64,000 bases of DNA, from contig JANFFA010000004.1 in NCBI GenBank assembly GCA_030848925.1, positions 62,001 through 126,000 on the forward strand, given 5' to 3'. The notes beneath the pieces are model-generated. The model saw only the letters and a list, made by a program, of their open reading frames with translations. It had not been told where the DNA came from and did no database searches. A program made the position numbers and the translations under genes. This DNA is from Rhodalgimonas zhirmunskyi. GTDB taxonomy: Bacteria > Pseudomonadota > Alphaproteobacteria > Rhodobacterales > Rhodobacteraceae. Positions 6,988 to 16,087 of the stretch are shown here, in pieces; the stretch's first letter is position 1; the number at the start of each line of letters is the position of its first letter.

Positions 6988-9564
6988 TTAGACGATGTCG
7001 ATCGTATCCGCGATCCCGTCGAGGCTGGTGAGACCCTCGAAGATGATATAGTTGATCTCGGTCGCGGTGCTGAAATCCAACGTGACAAACCCAGAGGTGT
7101 CGTCGCCGAACTGCGCCACGACTTCCGCCGCCGTAAGCGTCCCGGTCCAGAGCGCATCATCAAGCTCCAACCGGTCGACCCCTTTGGTGAAGTCCGTGAT
7201 GGCATCCTCACCGAAGTTCGTGGAAAAGACGAAGGTATCTGCCCCGTCGCCGCCTGACAGACGATCGTAGCCTGCCCCGCCGTCCAGACGGTCATCGCCC
7301 AAGCGCGCGATGATCAGGTCATCGCCGGCTCCGCCACCGAAGGTATCATTGCCGTTCCCCCCTTGGATCGTGTCATCGCCAGAACCGGCCCAGACGTTGT
7401 CACGCCCAAAGTTGCCGCCCTGAGCATTGTCGCGGTAAAGGTCGTTCCCATTGCCCATGAACACAACATCGCGCCCGTTGCCGCCATTGACCGTATCGTT
7501 GCCATCACCTGCGTAAATCGTATCGAACCCGTCCTCGCCGTACAGCTTGTCCGCGCCCAGCCGACCAAAGATCACGTCGTTGTCCAGACCGCCATAGAAC
7601 ATGTCGTTGCCGTTGCCGCCTTGGATCGTATCGTTGCCCTGGTTGCCATAGACCGTGTCCTGACCGTTCGTGCCACCTTGACCGTTGTCAAAATAGATAT
7701 CCGCCCCGGTCCCCATGAAGACCAGATCACGCCCGTCACCGCCATTCACGGTGTCATTGCCGTCACCCGAATACAGGGTATCGTACCCAGCTTCACCAAA
7801 CAGCATGTCAGCCCCAAGCTGGCCATAGATCACATCGTTGTCTAGCCCACCATAGAACACGTCGTTGCCGTTGCCGCCTTGGATCGTGTCATTACCTTGG
7901 TTGCCATACACGGTATCTTGGCCATTTATGCCGCCCTGTGCGTTATCCAGATACAGGTCCGCACCTGCGCCCAGTAACACCTTGTCGCGTCCGTCGCCAC
8001 CGTTGACCGTATCGTTGCCAAGGCCCGCGTCGATCGTGTCGTAACCGGCACCACCGTCGAGGCTGTCATCACCAAAGTTTCCAAGGATGCTGTCATCACC
8101 CAAGTTTCCAAGGATGCTGTCGTTGCCATAGTTGCCAAAAATGGTGTCGTTGCCATCTTCGCCCAGCAGGGTGTCATTCCCGGAAAGCCCGGTCAGGCTG
8201 TCATCGCCCTCGCCGCCTTCCATCTTGTTGGCGCCATAGTTGCCGGTGAGGATATCACCCATACCGGAGCCGCGGATCGCTTCGATATTGCTGATCTCGT
8301 GGCTAAAGAACAAACCATCCCAGGTCCCGGTCACGACGCCGCCAAGCAGGTTTGCCGTGATCGCGTCAACCCCACCGCGGTCATAGCGCAGAGTGTCGAA
8401 CCCGCCGCCCGCGTCCAGCGTATCGTCGCCGCCAAGCAGGATGAACCGCTCGTCTAGGTTCGTGCCCAGAATGGTATCGTCGAAATGCGTCGCCCGAACT
8501 TCGATCATACCGATGTTGGTGGACATGTAGTTCACCTGGTCGGTGCCACCCTGACCATCCGTGATCACACCGGTGCCAAGGTTGGCATTGATGCCTGTCG
8601 TCGCGCCGTCCCTGTAGTCAAGCCGGAAGATGGTCCCGGCATAGAGATTGAACGTATCGTTCCCACCCCGCCCGGAAATGCCAACCCAACTGCTGTCTTC
8701 CATCATGGTCAGGTTGAAAACATCGTTTGCGTCCGTCCCTGTAAGGGACACCCCGTCGCCCGTGTTCCAATCCGCCGCCTGAAGGATATCGATCAAAAGA
8801 TCGGTGCCATCGGCCCCCTTGTCGACGGTCGCCTGTCCGTATTCATCGCTGATCGTGACGTTGATCGGCCCGCTCAGCCCCTCGTAAGTGATGCCATAGA
8901 AATCACCCATCATGCTGTCCGAGAAAACGATCACGTCATCGCCCGACGTGCCGTGGATCTCATCATAGCCATCGTTCGCGCCCGGATTGATCACGTCGTT
9001 CCCGGCGGTGCCGGTCAGGGTATCATCCCCCGCCGTCCCGTTAATCATGGTGTCGGAAATCGAGGTCCAGCCCGGGATAGTGGTAAAGGGAATGTCGACC
9101 CCAGCAGACAGCGGCGTTCCCGCCGGGATAACCTCTATGCCGGCGATGGAGTTCCCGAATGCGTCGAACTCCGCCAGCGTCGTGAACGTGGGCAAGGTCG
9201 CCCCACCAAGCCGGAAAATGAAGTTCACGACTTCATCACCGATATCAATATCGATTTGCAGAAGCTGGGTTACATTGCCGCCACCCCAAGTGATCTGCCC
9301 GACCGAGGCTTCGATAATGTCCCCCCCCGCTACCAGAAAATCAGGAGAGACGCCGTTGAACGAAACATAGATGTCATCGATGTCGATATCGACTTCGGCA
9401 AACTCGTTAGTGCCGTAAATGTTCAAAATTGTATAGGAAAGGCTCGTCGCACTGTCAGGCGTCACGATATTGAGGGAAACCTCAGGATTGAATGACACGT
9501 TCGGCTCATTAGGCAGCGTCTCGTCATAAATAAAACCAAAGCCCTGTAATTTATGAATAGTCAT
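6988..9564 (-). CDS. RTX (hemolysin-type calcium-binding repeat) exoprotein, 858 residues
   Basis: Begins MTIHKLQGFGFIYDE; GGAAAGAG lies 5 bases before this ATG (9564), favouring it over an in-frame start at 9615. Residues 1-165 are a non-repeat beta-rich domain without signal peptide. Scattered RTX nonapeptides follow (for example NGTAGDDTLTGTAGND near 175-190). Residues 517-774 contain three 86-residue super-repeats, and the last ~65 residues are nearly identical to the end of the downstream paralogue (GVDRLELDDALWTGTLTAA ... DTIDIV), the likely type I secretion signal. The N-terminal domains of the two proteins differ, so they probably present different heads on the same beta-roll stalk. 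No transporter genes are nearby. Confidence 0.9.
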   Translation of the reverse strand: MTIHKLQGFGFIYDETLPNEPNVSFNPEVSLNIVTPDSATSLSYTILNIYGTNEFAEVDIDIDDIYVSFNGVSPDFLVAGGDIIEASVGQITWGGGNVTQLLQIDIDIGDEVVNFIFRLGGATLPTFTTLAEFDAFGNSIAGIEVIPAGTPLSAGVDIPFTTIPGWTSISDTMINGTAGDDTLTGTAGNDVINPGANDGYDEIHGTSGDDVIVFSDSMMGDFYGITYEGLSGPINVTISDEYGQATVDKGADGTDLLIDILQAADWNTGDGVSLTGTDANDVFNLTMMEDSSWVGISGRGGNDTFNLYAGTIFRLDYRDGATTGINANLGTGVITDGQGGTDQVNYMSTNIGMIEVRATHFDDTILGTNLDERFILLGGDDTLDAGGGFDTLRYDRGGVDAITANLLGGVVTGTWDGLFFSHEISNIEAIRGSGMGDILTGNYGANKMEGGEGDDSLTGLSGNDTLLGEDGNDTIFGNYGNDSILGNLGDDSILGNFGDDSLDGGAGYDTIDAGLGNDTVNGGDGRDKVLLGAGADLYLDNAQGGINGQDTVYGNQGNDTIQGGNGNDVFYGGLDNDVIYGQLGADMLFGEAGYDTLYSGDGNDTVNGGDGRDLVFMGTGADIYFDNGQGGTNGQDTVYGNQGNDTIQGGNGNDMFYGGLDNDVIFGRLGADKLYGEDGFDTIYAGDGNDTVNGGNGRDVVFMGNGNDLYRDNAQGGNFGRDNVWAGSGDDTIQGGNGNDTFGGGAGDDLIIARLGDDRLDGGAGYDRLSGGDGADTFVFSTNFGEDAITDFTKGVDRLELDDALWTGTLTAAEVVAQFGDDTSGFVTLDFSTATEINYIIFEGLTSLDGIADTIDIV
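7243..8016 (-). repeat. Three tandem 258-bp (86-codon) RTX super-repeats, second copy
   Basis: Residues 517-602, 603-688 and 689-774, again exactly 86 residues each and in the same order of subtypes as in the downstream RTX gene: two NGQDTVYGNQGND units, then one GRDNVWAGSGDD unit. This points to duplication of the whole array with its C-terminus. Confidence 0.95.
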
Positions 9565-10221
9565 AGTCTCTTTCCAATACGTCAGTGTTAGTCGTGGCAG
9601 AACCTGCCGTTCCAATTTCGAAGTTAAAAGCAGAAAGCCCTTCCTATCAACACCTAAGGAATACCGAAGTTGCTATTAAAAGGGTTGACATGAAGGCAAA
9701 ACCCCAAACGCAATTTATCCGCAATTGACCATACGGGCGTTCCCCGAACTGCACGCATGTCGGCCCGAACGCCCCGCCCGCGCAATTGCCCCTCCCAAAA
9801 TGACCGTCGATCACTTTCAGCATGCGCGCTTGCGGATAACAGGATGGCAGGCGTTTCGAATTGAACCCAACCACCAGCATACGCCAAAGTTATATATCAA
9901 AGGTCCGGGGCAGCAGTCAGCGTTTCCGCGGCCCCGACAGCATTGCCCCCCGTCGCTTGACCGACACCCCGCATCAGGCCGCAGCATCAGAAGGCCGCAG
10001 CCCTCAAAAGCGAAAAGCGCGCCCCGCCCCCACGGATCGCGATCCGTTTTTCCCGCCATGACCCGCCAGTGCCGGAATTTTGGGCACCCCTCCACGGCCT
10101 ATACCTAGGGCAGATGGCAAGGCTCCCCGCCCCGGACAGGCCTTTCAATGCCTTCTCCCTCTTTTCTCTCGCCGCGAATCCCCTATGCTATCCTTGATAA
10201 CCAACAGAGAAGTCACTCCAG
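9565..10221. other. 657-bp intergenic region between RTX gene and sspB
   Basis: Holds the divergent promoters of the upstream RTX gene (minus) and sspB (plus). The half next to the RTX gene is AT-richer. A TTGACA hexamer at 9685 has no good -10 partner. Short open frames here lack ribosome sites and recognisable products, so I call no gene. Confidence 0.5.
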
Positions 10222-10674
10222 ATGTCGCGTTCTATTGATTACGGAAGCCTCATGCACCGCGCCATGCGCGGTTTGATCCAAGAGGTCCTTACCGATGTTG
10301 CGGAACGCGGCCTGCCCGGCGCGCATCACTTCTTCATCACCTTCGACACCACCCATCCCGATGCAGAGCTGGCAGATTGGCTGCGCGACCGCTATCCCAC
10401 GGAAATGACGGTGGTGATGCAACACTGGTTCGATAATCTCGACGTCACTGATGATGGCTTCGGGGTCACGCTCAATTTCGGCGAAACCCCCGAACCCCTC
10501 TATATTCCCTATGACGCGATCAAGACATTCGTCGATCCGTCTGTCGAATTCGGCCTGCGCTTTGAAACCCACGAAGACGACGACGATCCCGAACCCGGCG
10601 ATGAAGTGGACGATCTGCCGGATAATCCGCCGCATGATGCCGAAGTCGTCCGCCTCGACACATTCCGCAAGTAA
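10222..10674 (+). CDS. sspB: SspB-type ClpXP adaptor
   Basis: A 150-residue protein matching the alphaproteobacterial SspB family. The folded domain (residues 1-~110) begins IDYGSLMHRAMRGLIQEVL and contains GAHHFFITFDTTHP and LYIPYDAIKTFVDPSVEFGL. A very acidic linker (EDDDDPEPGDEVDDLPD) leads to the C-terminal tail VVRLDTFRK, the ClpX-binding XB motif. SspB tethers ssrA-tagged and other substrates to ClpXP for proteolysis. It is a single gene; the ribosome site (AGAGAAG) is modest. Confidence 0.92.
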   Translation: MSRSIDYGSLMHRAMRGLIQEVLTDVAERGLPGAHHFFITFDTTHPDAELADWLRDRYPTEMTVVMQHWFDNLDVTDDGFGVTLNFGETPEPLYIPYDAIKTFVDPSVEFGLRFETHEDDDDPEPGDEVDDLPDNPPHDAEVVRLDTFRK

Positions 10675-10752
10675 AAGCGCGCCATTGCGCCGCGGCGTTC
10701 CGGCGCTTCATTGCCCTTGCCCCCATTGATCTTCGCGCCCGCCTGTCCCATT

Positions 10753-10770
10753 CTCTGACCATTGTCAGAG
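10753..10770. promoter_or_regulatory. 18-bp dyad upstream of fumC
   Basis: CTCTGAC, CATT, GTCAGAG: perfect 7-bp arms with a 4-base spacer, ending 33 bases before the fumC ATG. This is a typical repressor or activator footprint, but no known binding protein can be assigned. Confidence 0.5.
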
Positions 10771-10803
10771 CATCGCGATCACGCGACAATTGAGGGCACG
10801 AAA

Positions 10804-12195
10804 ATGACCGACACCCGCACCGAAACCGACAGCTTCGGCCCGCTCGAAGTGCCTTCAGGCAAATACTGGGGTGCACAGACACAGCGCAGCCTGATCAACT
10901 TCCCCATCGGCTGGGAAAAGCAGCCCGTCGCGATCGTGCGCGCGCTCGGCGTCATCAAACACGCCTGCGCCGAGGCCAACAAAGCCAACGGCAAACTCGC
11001 CCCCGACCTCGCCGATGCCATCATTGCCGCCGCGACCGAGGTGCACGAAGGCAAGCTTGACGACAACTTCCCGCTGGTCGTCTGGCAAACCGGCTCCGGC
11101 ACCCAATCCAACATGAACGCCAACGAGGTGATCTCGAATCGTGCGATCGAAATGCTCGGCGGCACCATCGGCTCCAAGGATCCAGTCCACCCCAACGATC
11201 ACGTCAACATGGGCCAAAGCTCGAACGACACCTTCCCCACCGCCATGCACATCGCCACCGCCACGCAGGCGCGCGATGTGCTTCTGCCGGGGCTGGAAAA
11301 ACTGCACGCCGGGCTCGAAGCCAAGGTCGCGGCCTTCGAGGGCATCATCAAGATCGGCCGCACCCACACGCAGGATGCCACGCCGTTGACCCTCAGCCAG
11401 GAATTTTCGGGCTACACCCATCAGGTCGCCATGGCGATCAAGCGGGTCAAGGCCGCGCTGCCCCATATCTACGAACTGGCCCAGGGCGGAACCGCCGTCG
11501 GCACCGGCCTCAACACCCCGCCGGGCTGGGGCGAAACCGTGGCCGCGAACATGGCGCGCATCACCGGCCTGCCCTTCGTCACCGCCCCCAACAAGTTCGA
11601 AGCCCTCGCCGCGCATGACGCCATGGTCGAAATGTCCGGCGCATTGAAAACCGTGGCCGCGTCACTGTTCAAGATCGCCAACGACATCCGTTTCCTCGGC
11701 TCCGGCCCTCGCTGCGGTCTGGGCGAATTGATCCTGCCGGAAAACGAACCCGGCTCCTCGATCATGCCGGGCAAGGTGAACCCCACCCAGTGTGAGGCCC
11801 TGACGCAGGTCTGCGCCCATGTCATGGGCAATGACGCCGCCGTTGGCTTCGCCGGCTCCCAAGGCCACTTCGAACTCAACGTCTACAAGCCGATGATGGC
11901 CTATAACGTGCTGCAATCCATGCAGCTTCTGGGCGATGCCGCCTCGGCCTTCACCGACAACCTGATCGACGGGCTCGACGCCAACCGCCCCCGGATCGAA
12001 AAGCTCCTGCACGAAAGCCTGATGCTGGTCACCGCGCTGGCGCCCGAAATCGGCTATGACAACGCCACCAAAGTCGCCAAGACCGCCCACAAGAACGGCA
12101 CCACCCTGCGCGAAGAGGCAATCGCGCTGGGCTTCGTCGATGGTGACACCTTCGATCGCGTCGTGCGCCCGGAAAACATGGTGGGGCCGCGCTGA
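10804..12195 (+). CDS. fumC: Class II fumarate hydratase
   Basis: A 463-residue iron-independent fumarase that interconverts fumarate and malate in the TCA cycle. The aspartase/fumarase superfamily signature [11 protein letters not shown], the segment [11 protein letters not shown] carrying the catalytic-site histidine, and the substrate loop [13 protein letters not shown] are all intact. The start at 10804 begins [12 protein letters not shown]; the in-frame ATG 42 bases upstream would overlap the dyad region and has no ribosome site. The stop TGA shares a base with the ATG of the DUF4169 gene, so translation is coupled. Confidence 0.97.
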   Translation: MTDTRTETDSFGPLEVPSGKYWGAQTQRSLINFPIGWEKQPVAIVRALGVIKHACAEANKANGKLAPDLADAIIAAATEVHEGKLDDNFPLVVWQTGSGTQSNMNANEVISNRAIEMLGGTIGSKDPVHPNDHVNMGQSSNDTFPTAMHIATATQARDVLLPGLEKLHAGLEAKVAAFEGIIKIGRTHTQDATPLTLSQEFSGYTHQVAMAIKRVKAALPHIYELAQGGTAVGTGLNTPPGWGETVAANMARITGLPFVTAPNKFEALAAHDAMVEMSGALKTVAASLFKIANDIRFLGSGPRCGLGELILPENEPGSSIMPGKVNPTQCEALTQVCAHVMGNDAAVGFAGSQGHFELNVYKPMMAYNVLQSMQLLGDAASAFTDNLIDGLDANRPRIEKLLHESLMLVTALAPEIGYDNATKVAKTAHKNGTTLREEAIALGFVDGDTFDRVVRPENMVGPR

Positions 12196-12374
12196 TGGGC
12201 GATGTGGTTAATCTCAATCAGGCCCGCAAGCTCAGGCAAAAGTCGAAGGCACGCGCCCAAGCGGATGAAAACACCGTAAAATTCGGCCGCACCAAAGCCG
12301 AGAAAGCACTGGAAAAAGCCAAGGCCGACAAGGCGCGCAGCACGCTCGACGCCCACAAGCGCGACGACGACTAG
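12195..12374 (+). CDS. DUF4169-type small basic protein
   Basis: A 59-residue protein, [20 protein letters not shown]..., with lysine/alanine-rich helical repeats ending AHKRDDD. The N-terminal V-V-N-L-N-x-x-R-K motif and the position between fumC and a ribbon-helix-helix gene match the DUF4169 family of Rhodobacterales; this is recognised from memory. The ATG overlaps the last base of the fumC stop codon, indicating translational coupling. Function unknown; the charge pattern suggests nucleic-acid or protein binding. Confidence 0.8.
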   Translation: MGDVVNLNQARKLRQKSKARAQADENTVKFGRTKAEKALEKAKADKARSTLDAHKRDDD

Positions 12375-12378
12375 GCAC

Positions 12379-12606
12379 ATGCCCCGCCCGGTCAAACATT
12401 CGCTCTCGCTCAAGGGGCACCGCACTTCGGTTTCGCTGGAAGAGCCGTTCTGGCGCGCCTTCCGCGACATCGCCAAGGAACGCGGCCAACCGATCAATGC
12501 GCTGGCCGCGGAAATCGACGCGGCCCGCGATTTCGACACCGGCCTAGCCTCCGCCATCCGCCTCTTCGTGCTTGATCACTACCAGAGCGAAAAAGGGACC
12601 GGCTGA
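12379..12606 (+). CDS. Ribbon-helix-helix domain protein (RHH_4 type)
   Basis: A 75-residue protein. The segment KHSLSLKGHRTSVSLEEPFWRAF supplies the beta-strand and first helix of an RHH fold, and the second helix follows in NALAAEIDAARDFDTGLASAIRLFVLDHY. Such proteins usually bind DNA as dimers. It begins 4 bases after the DUF4169 stop, so it belongs to the fumC operon, an arrangement that suggests the two small proteins work together or autoregulate. A target is not visible. Confidence 0.8.
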   Translation: MPRPVKHSLSLKGHRTSVSLEEPFWRAFRDIAKERGQPINALAAEIDAARDFDTGLASAIRLFVLDHYQSEKGTG

Positions 12607-12650
12607 CCCCCGATCCCCTGCTTCATCTGACTGAAAATATCCCGGGGAGC

Positions 12651-12671
12651 GCGAGGGGCAGCGCCCCTCGC
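12651..12671. terminator. Bidirectional hairpin between RHH gene and zapA
   Basis: GCGAGGGGC (12651-12659), AGC, GCCCCTCGC (12663-12671): perfect 9-bp arms with a 3-base loop between two convergent genes. It is preceded by CTGAAAATATCCCGGGG, a leader sequence that often accompanies such hairpins in Rhodobacterales intergenic DNA. There is no T-run. Confidence 0.55.
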
Positions 12672-12692
12672 CCGTCCCTCGCCACACGCACC

Positions 12693-13088
12693 TTAACCTG
12701 CGGCCTTGTCCTCGACCTCCGCCGCCAAGGCCTCCGCCCGCGCTGCCAGTTCGGCAAGGCTCTCGGTCACCGCTTCCGGCACCACCGGCACTTCAATGCG
12801 CGTCGGCTCGGGCGCGGGCGTGTTTTTCATCCGGTCCAACTCGCTTTCCATCTGCGCCAGCTTGGCGCGCACATCGTTCAGCTTGTCCTCAAGGCCCGCC
12901 GTCTTGTCGGCCAGCATCAGACCCGCCATCAAAAGCATCCGCGCTTCGGGCAACCGCCCGATCTGCTCGGTCAGCACCGACGCCTCCTGATCCAGCATGC
13001 GCGCGGCCGATTGCAGGTAATGCTCTTCGCCTTCTTGGCAAGCCACTTCGAAGGCCCGGCCACCGATCTTGATTTCCACCTCCGGCAT
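12693..13088 (-). CDS. zapA: Cell division protein ZapA
   Basis: A 131-residue ZapA: the N-terminal globular part ([20 protein letters not shown] followed by an [12 protein letters not shown] helix) and a long coiled coil ([36 protein letters not shown]). ZapA dimers crosslink FtsZ filaments at the Z-ring. A Pro/Glu-rich linker and a second helix extend the C-terminus beyond the ~100-residue E. coli protein. The ATG at 13088 overlaps the stop of the upstream coiled-coil gene; GTG at 13091 is an alternative start. The two genes are translationally coupled. Confidence 0.92.
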   Translation of the reverse strand: MPEVEIKIGGRAFEVACQEGEEHYLQSAARMLDQEASVLTEQIGRLPEARMLLMAGLMLADKTAGLEDKLNDVRAKLAQMESELDRMKNTPAPEPTRIEVPVVPEAVTESLAELAARAEALAAEVEDKAAG

Positions 13089-13588
13089 CACGCGCTCTCC
13101 TCTTGCAGCAGGGGCGCCAGCGCGCCAAGGATGGCATCGGTCTCGGCCCGGTCGGCGGCGCGCGCGGCGCGCAGGCCTTCGAGTTCGGCCAGCATCGCCT
13201 TGTTGATCAGGTGCGGCTCGCCGACGCCTTTTTCATTGGCCTCGCGCAGCGCCGCGTTAGATGTGCGCAACTGCTCGTTGGCGGCGCGCAAGCGCTGCAA
13301 CTCACCATCCAGCCGCGCCATTGTCTCAGCCTGCTCTGCGCCCTTGCGGGCCAGCTCTTCCAGCTTGCTGTCGTTCTTCTGATGCAGCGCCCGGATCCGC
13401 TCTTCCAGCTGTGCCGAGACCAGTTTTTCGTCCTCCAGCGCCTGCTTCAACGCGTCGATTTCGGTGTTGTCGGGGGCCGCGGCCTCTGCATCGTTTTCTT
13501 CCGAAACCGGCCCAAGGGTATCAAGGCCCCGCCCGATCCGGTCCAGCGCAGCGGTAATCCGCCGTTCCAGCTCTTCCACTTGGCTCAT
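13088..13588 (-). CDS. Coiled-coil protein encoded with ZapA
   Basis: A 166-residue cytosolic protein dominated by heptad-rich coiled coil from about residue 42 to 150 (for example [20 protein letters not shown] and [20 protein letters not shown]). No transmembrane or enzyme motif is seen. Its stop overlaps the zapA start (shared bases at 13088), so it is likely a partner of ZapA at the division site. It is the same size class as ZapB-like factors but shows no recognisable ZapB similarity; the role is inferred from context only. Confidence 0.75.
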   Translation of the reverse strand: MSQVEELERRITAALDRIGRGLDTLGPVSEENDAEAAAPDNTEIDALKQALEDEKLVSAQLEERIRALHQKNDSKLEELARKGAEQAETMARLDGELQRLRAANEQLRTSNAALREANEKGVGEPHLINKAMLAELEGLRAARAADRAETDAILGALAPLLQEESA

Positions 13589-13900
13589 GTTGCCCGTCTC
13601 CTGCTCTGTCCCAGCTGTCCTGCGTCTGCTGCCGGTTTTCCCGTTTCCCCAGACACTTACGCGAGGTTTTCAAAGGTTTCGCCTGAAGTGCGAATCAACC
13701 AAACCTGCCCCATTGCATCAAGTTTACCTGCTTTCGCCTTGTTTCCAAACAAGGAACCGGGTTGTCCACAGGTTCCGCCACAGGCCGCCGTCGCCTATGT
13801 GCGCCCCGTTTGCCAGTCATGTGAGGGCAATCGTGCATTTGCCTTCCCCGGCAGGGCTGCTAAGAGCAGGCACAGTCAAGCCTGCCGAAGGAGTCCCGTC
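13589..13900. other. 312-bp divergent promoter region between zapA unit and tkt
   Basis: Carries the promoters of the coiled-coil/zapA pair (minus) and tkt (plus). Two adjacent dyads are described separately. I looked for a 6S RNA here, because zapA is often next to ssrS, and saw no convincing structure. Confidence 0.55.
13737..13776. promoter_or_regulatory. Two abutting dyads upstream of tkt
   Basis: CCTTGTTT-CC-AAACAAGG (13737-13754) is a perfect 18-bp inverted repeat with 8-bp arms. It overlaps by two bases a second one, GGAACC-N12-GGTTCC (13753-13776). They lie about 125-165 bases before the tkt start, a spacing compatible with an upstream activator site or a leader structure. Confidence 0.5.
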
Positions 13901-15931
13901 TTGGACAACGCTGCCCGCCTCGTCGCCGATCTGCGCGCCGCCCACCCCGATCACTGGATGCGCGCCGCCGCCATCCGCACCCTCACCCTCGATGCCGTTG
14001 CCGCCGCCAATTCCGGCCACTCCGGCATGCCGATGGGCATGGCCGATGTCGCCACGGTGCTTTACGCCAAGCACCTGAAGTTCGATGCCTCCGCCCCCGA
14101 CTGGGCCGATCGCGATCGCTTCATCCTGTCGGCGGGCCACGGCTCGATGCTGCTTTATTCCCTGCTCTATCTCACCGGCTATCCCGAGATGACGCTTGAG
14201 CAGATCCGCAACTTCCGCCAGTGGGGCGCGATCACCGCCGGCCATCCCGAATATGGCCACGCGCCGGGGATCGAAACCACCACCGGCCCGCTGGGTCAGG
14301 GGCTTGCCACCTCGGTCGGCTTCGCCATTGCCGAAGAAATCCAGCGCGCCCGTTTCGGCCGCGACGTGGTCGATCATTACACCTACGTCATCGCCGGTGA
14401 CGGTTGCCTGATGGAAGGCATCAGCCAAGAGGCCATCGCCCTTGCCGGGCGTCAGAAGCTCTCGAAGCTGATCGTGTTCTGGGACAACAACGACATCACC
14501 ATCGACGGCAAGGTCTCGCTTTCGGATTGCACCGATCAGCCCGCCCGCTTCCGCGCCTCGGGCTGGGACGTGCAGGAAATCGACGGCCATGATCCCAAGG
14601 CCATCGACGCCGCCATCGCCGCCGCCAAGAAAACCGGCACCCCCTCGATGATCGCCTGCAAGACCCATATCGCGCTCGGCCATGCCGCGCAGGATACCTC
14701 GAAGGGCCACGGCGCGCTGACCGACGCGGGCCAGATGCAGGACGCCAAGGCCGCCTATGGCTGGACAACCGGCCCATTCGAAGTCCCTGACGAGATCAAA
14801 TCGTGGTGGGAAGAGGTCGGCAAGCGCGGCGCATCCGAGCACAAGGCATGGCAGGATCGCTTCGCCAAGATCTCCGAACGTCGCCGCACCGAATTCACCC
14901 GCGCCTATGACCTCGAGGCGCCCAAGCAGCTGGCCTCGCGTGTGCGCGCGCTGAAAAAGCAGATCACCGAAGAGGCGCCCAAGGTGGCGACCCGCAAAAG
15001 CTCGGAAATGGCGCTTGAACTGATCAACCCGGTGATGCCCGAAACCGTCGGCGGCTCGGCCGATCTGACCGGCTCGAACAACACCAAGACGGGTGACCTC
15101 GGCACGTTCGACGTGGACAACCGCAAGGGCCGCTACATCTATTACGGCATCCGTGAACACGGCATGGCGGCGGCGATGAACGGCATGGCGCTGCATGGCG
15201 GCGTGCGCCCCTATGGCGGTACGTTCTTCGTCTTTACCGACTACGCCCGCCCCGCCATGCGCCTTGCCGCGTTGATGAAAATCCCCACCGTTTTCGTGAT
15301 GACCCATGACAGCATCGGTGTGGGCGAAGACGGCCCAACGCACCAGCCGGTCGAACATCTGGCCATCTGTCGCGCCACGCCCAACACGTGGACGTTCCGC
15401 CCCTGCGACACGGTCGAAACCGCCGAAGCATGGGAACTTGCGCTCACCTCCAAGGAAACGCCCTCGGTGCTGGCCCTCACCCGTCAGGGCCTGCCCACCG
15501 TGCGGCTTGAGCACAAGCAAAAGAACCTCACCGCGCAAGGCGCCTATGTTCTGGCCGAAGCGACAGGCAAACGCCGCGCCATCCTTCTGGCCAGTGGTTC
15601 AGAAGTCTCGGTCGCCTTGGCCGCGCGGGATCTGCTTCAGGCCGAAGGCATCGGCACCCGCGTCGTCTCCATGCCCTGCTGGGAATTGTTCGAAGACCAG
15701 GACGAGGCCTATCGCCGCCGCGTCCTGCCCGCAGGCCCCGTGCGCGTGGCCGTCGAGGCAGCAGGCCGCACTGGCTGGGATCGCTGGCTCTCGGGCGAGC
15801 GTGGTAAATGGAACAAAGCGGGCTTCGTTGGCATGGACGGGTTCGGGGCCTCTGCCCCCGCGGGCACGCTCTATGAAAAGTTCGGCATCACCGCCGAAGC
15901 CGTGGCCGAAAAGGTGAAAGCGCTGCTCTAA
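13901..15931 (+). CDS. tkt: Transketolase
   Basis: A 676-residue thiamine-diphosphate enzyme of the pentose phosphate and Calvin-type pathways. The ThDP motif begins at GDGCLMEG and continues to [11 protein letters not shown]; other family segments are [18 protein letters not shown] near the start and [20 protein letters not shown] in the pyrimidine-binding domain. I place the start at TTG 13901: GAAGGAG lies at 13886-13892, 8 bases upstream, and translation from there ([19 protein letters not shown]) fits the family N-terminus. The frame is open further upstream but that part is unlike transketolase. It is near gap, the next step of central carbon metabolism. Confidence 0.95.
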   Translation: MDNAARLVADLRAAHPDHWMRAAAIRTLTLDAVAAANSGHSGMPMGMADVATVLYAKHLKFDASAPDWADRDRFILSAGHGSMLLYSLLYLTGYPEMTLEQIRNFRQWGAITAGHPEYGHAPGIETTTGPLGQGLATSVGFAIAEEIQRARFGRDVVDHYTYVIAGDGCLMEGISQEAIALAGRQKLSKLIVFWDNNDITIDGKVSLSDCTDQPARFRASGWDVQEIDGHDPKAIDAAIAAAKKTGTPSMIACKTHIALGHAAQDTSKGHGALTDAGQMQDAKAAYGWTTGPFEVPDEIKSWWEEVGKRGASEHKAWQDRFAKISERRRTEFTRAYDLEAPKQLASRVRALKKQITEEAPKVATRKSSEMALELINPVMPETVGGSADLTGSNNTKTGDLGTFDVDNRKGRYIYYGIREHGMAAAMNGMALHGGVRPYGGTFFVFTDYARPAMRLAALMKIPTVFVMTHDSIGVGEDGPTHQPVEHLAICRATPNTWTFRPCDTVETAEAWELALTSKETPSVLALTRQGLPTVRLEHKQKNLTAQGAYVLAEATGKRRAILLASGSEVSVALAARDLLQAEGIGTRVVSMPCWELFEDQDEAYRRRVLPAGPVRVAVEAAGRTGWDRWLSGERGKWNKAGFVGMDGFGASAPAGTLYEKFGITAEAVAEKVKALL

Positions 15932-15963
15932 CCGGCAGCGCCCCACATAGCCTCAAAATCATA

Positions 15964-16028
15964 GGGGCCGCCCCGGGAACAACCGTGATCACGCCGAAAG
16001 GCCGATCACCTGTTCCCGGGGCGGCCCC
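15964..16028. terminator. Extended 65-base hairpin between convergent tkt and DUF808 genes
   Basis: Perfect 18-bp arms GGGGCCGCCCCGGGAACA (15964-15981) and its complement (16011-16028). Inside them GTGATC pairs with GATCAC, and inside that GCC-GAAA-GGC closes on a GNRA-type tetraloop. There is no plus-strand T-run. Probably a bidirectional transcript end. Confidence 0.75.
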
Positions 16029-16087
16029 GCTCTATATCAGGTCCGGTGAATGCGGCTCGGATCCTAAGCCCGATCCGCAAAGGCCCC

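Noticed and set aside
9647-9887. Two overlapping 77-codon minus-strand frames upstream of the RTX gene
   Set aside because: Different frames over the same bases, no ribosome site, cysteine-rich random-looking products.
13103-13900. Apparent 266-residue N-terminal extension of transketolase
   Set aside because: It overlaps the coiled-coil gene in antisense and is unlike transketolase; TTG 13901 with GAAGGAG is the likely start.
13589-13900. Possible 6S RNA near zapA
   Set aside because: zapA is often beside ssrS, but I could not fold a long closing stem with a central bubble here.
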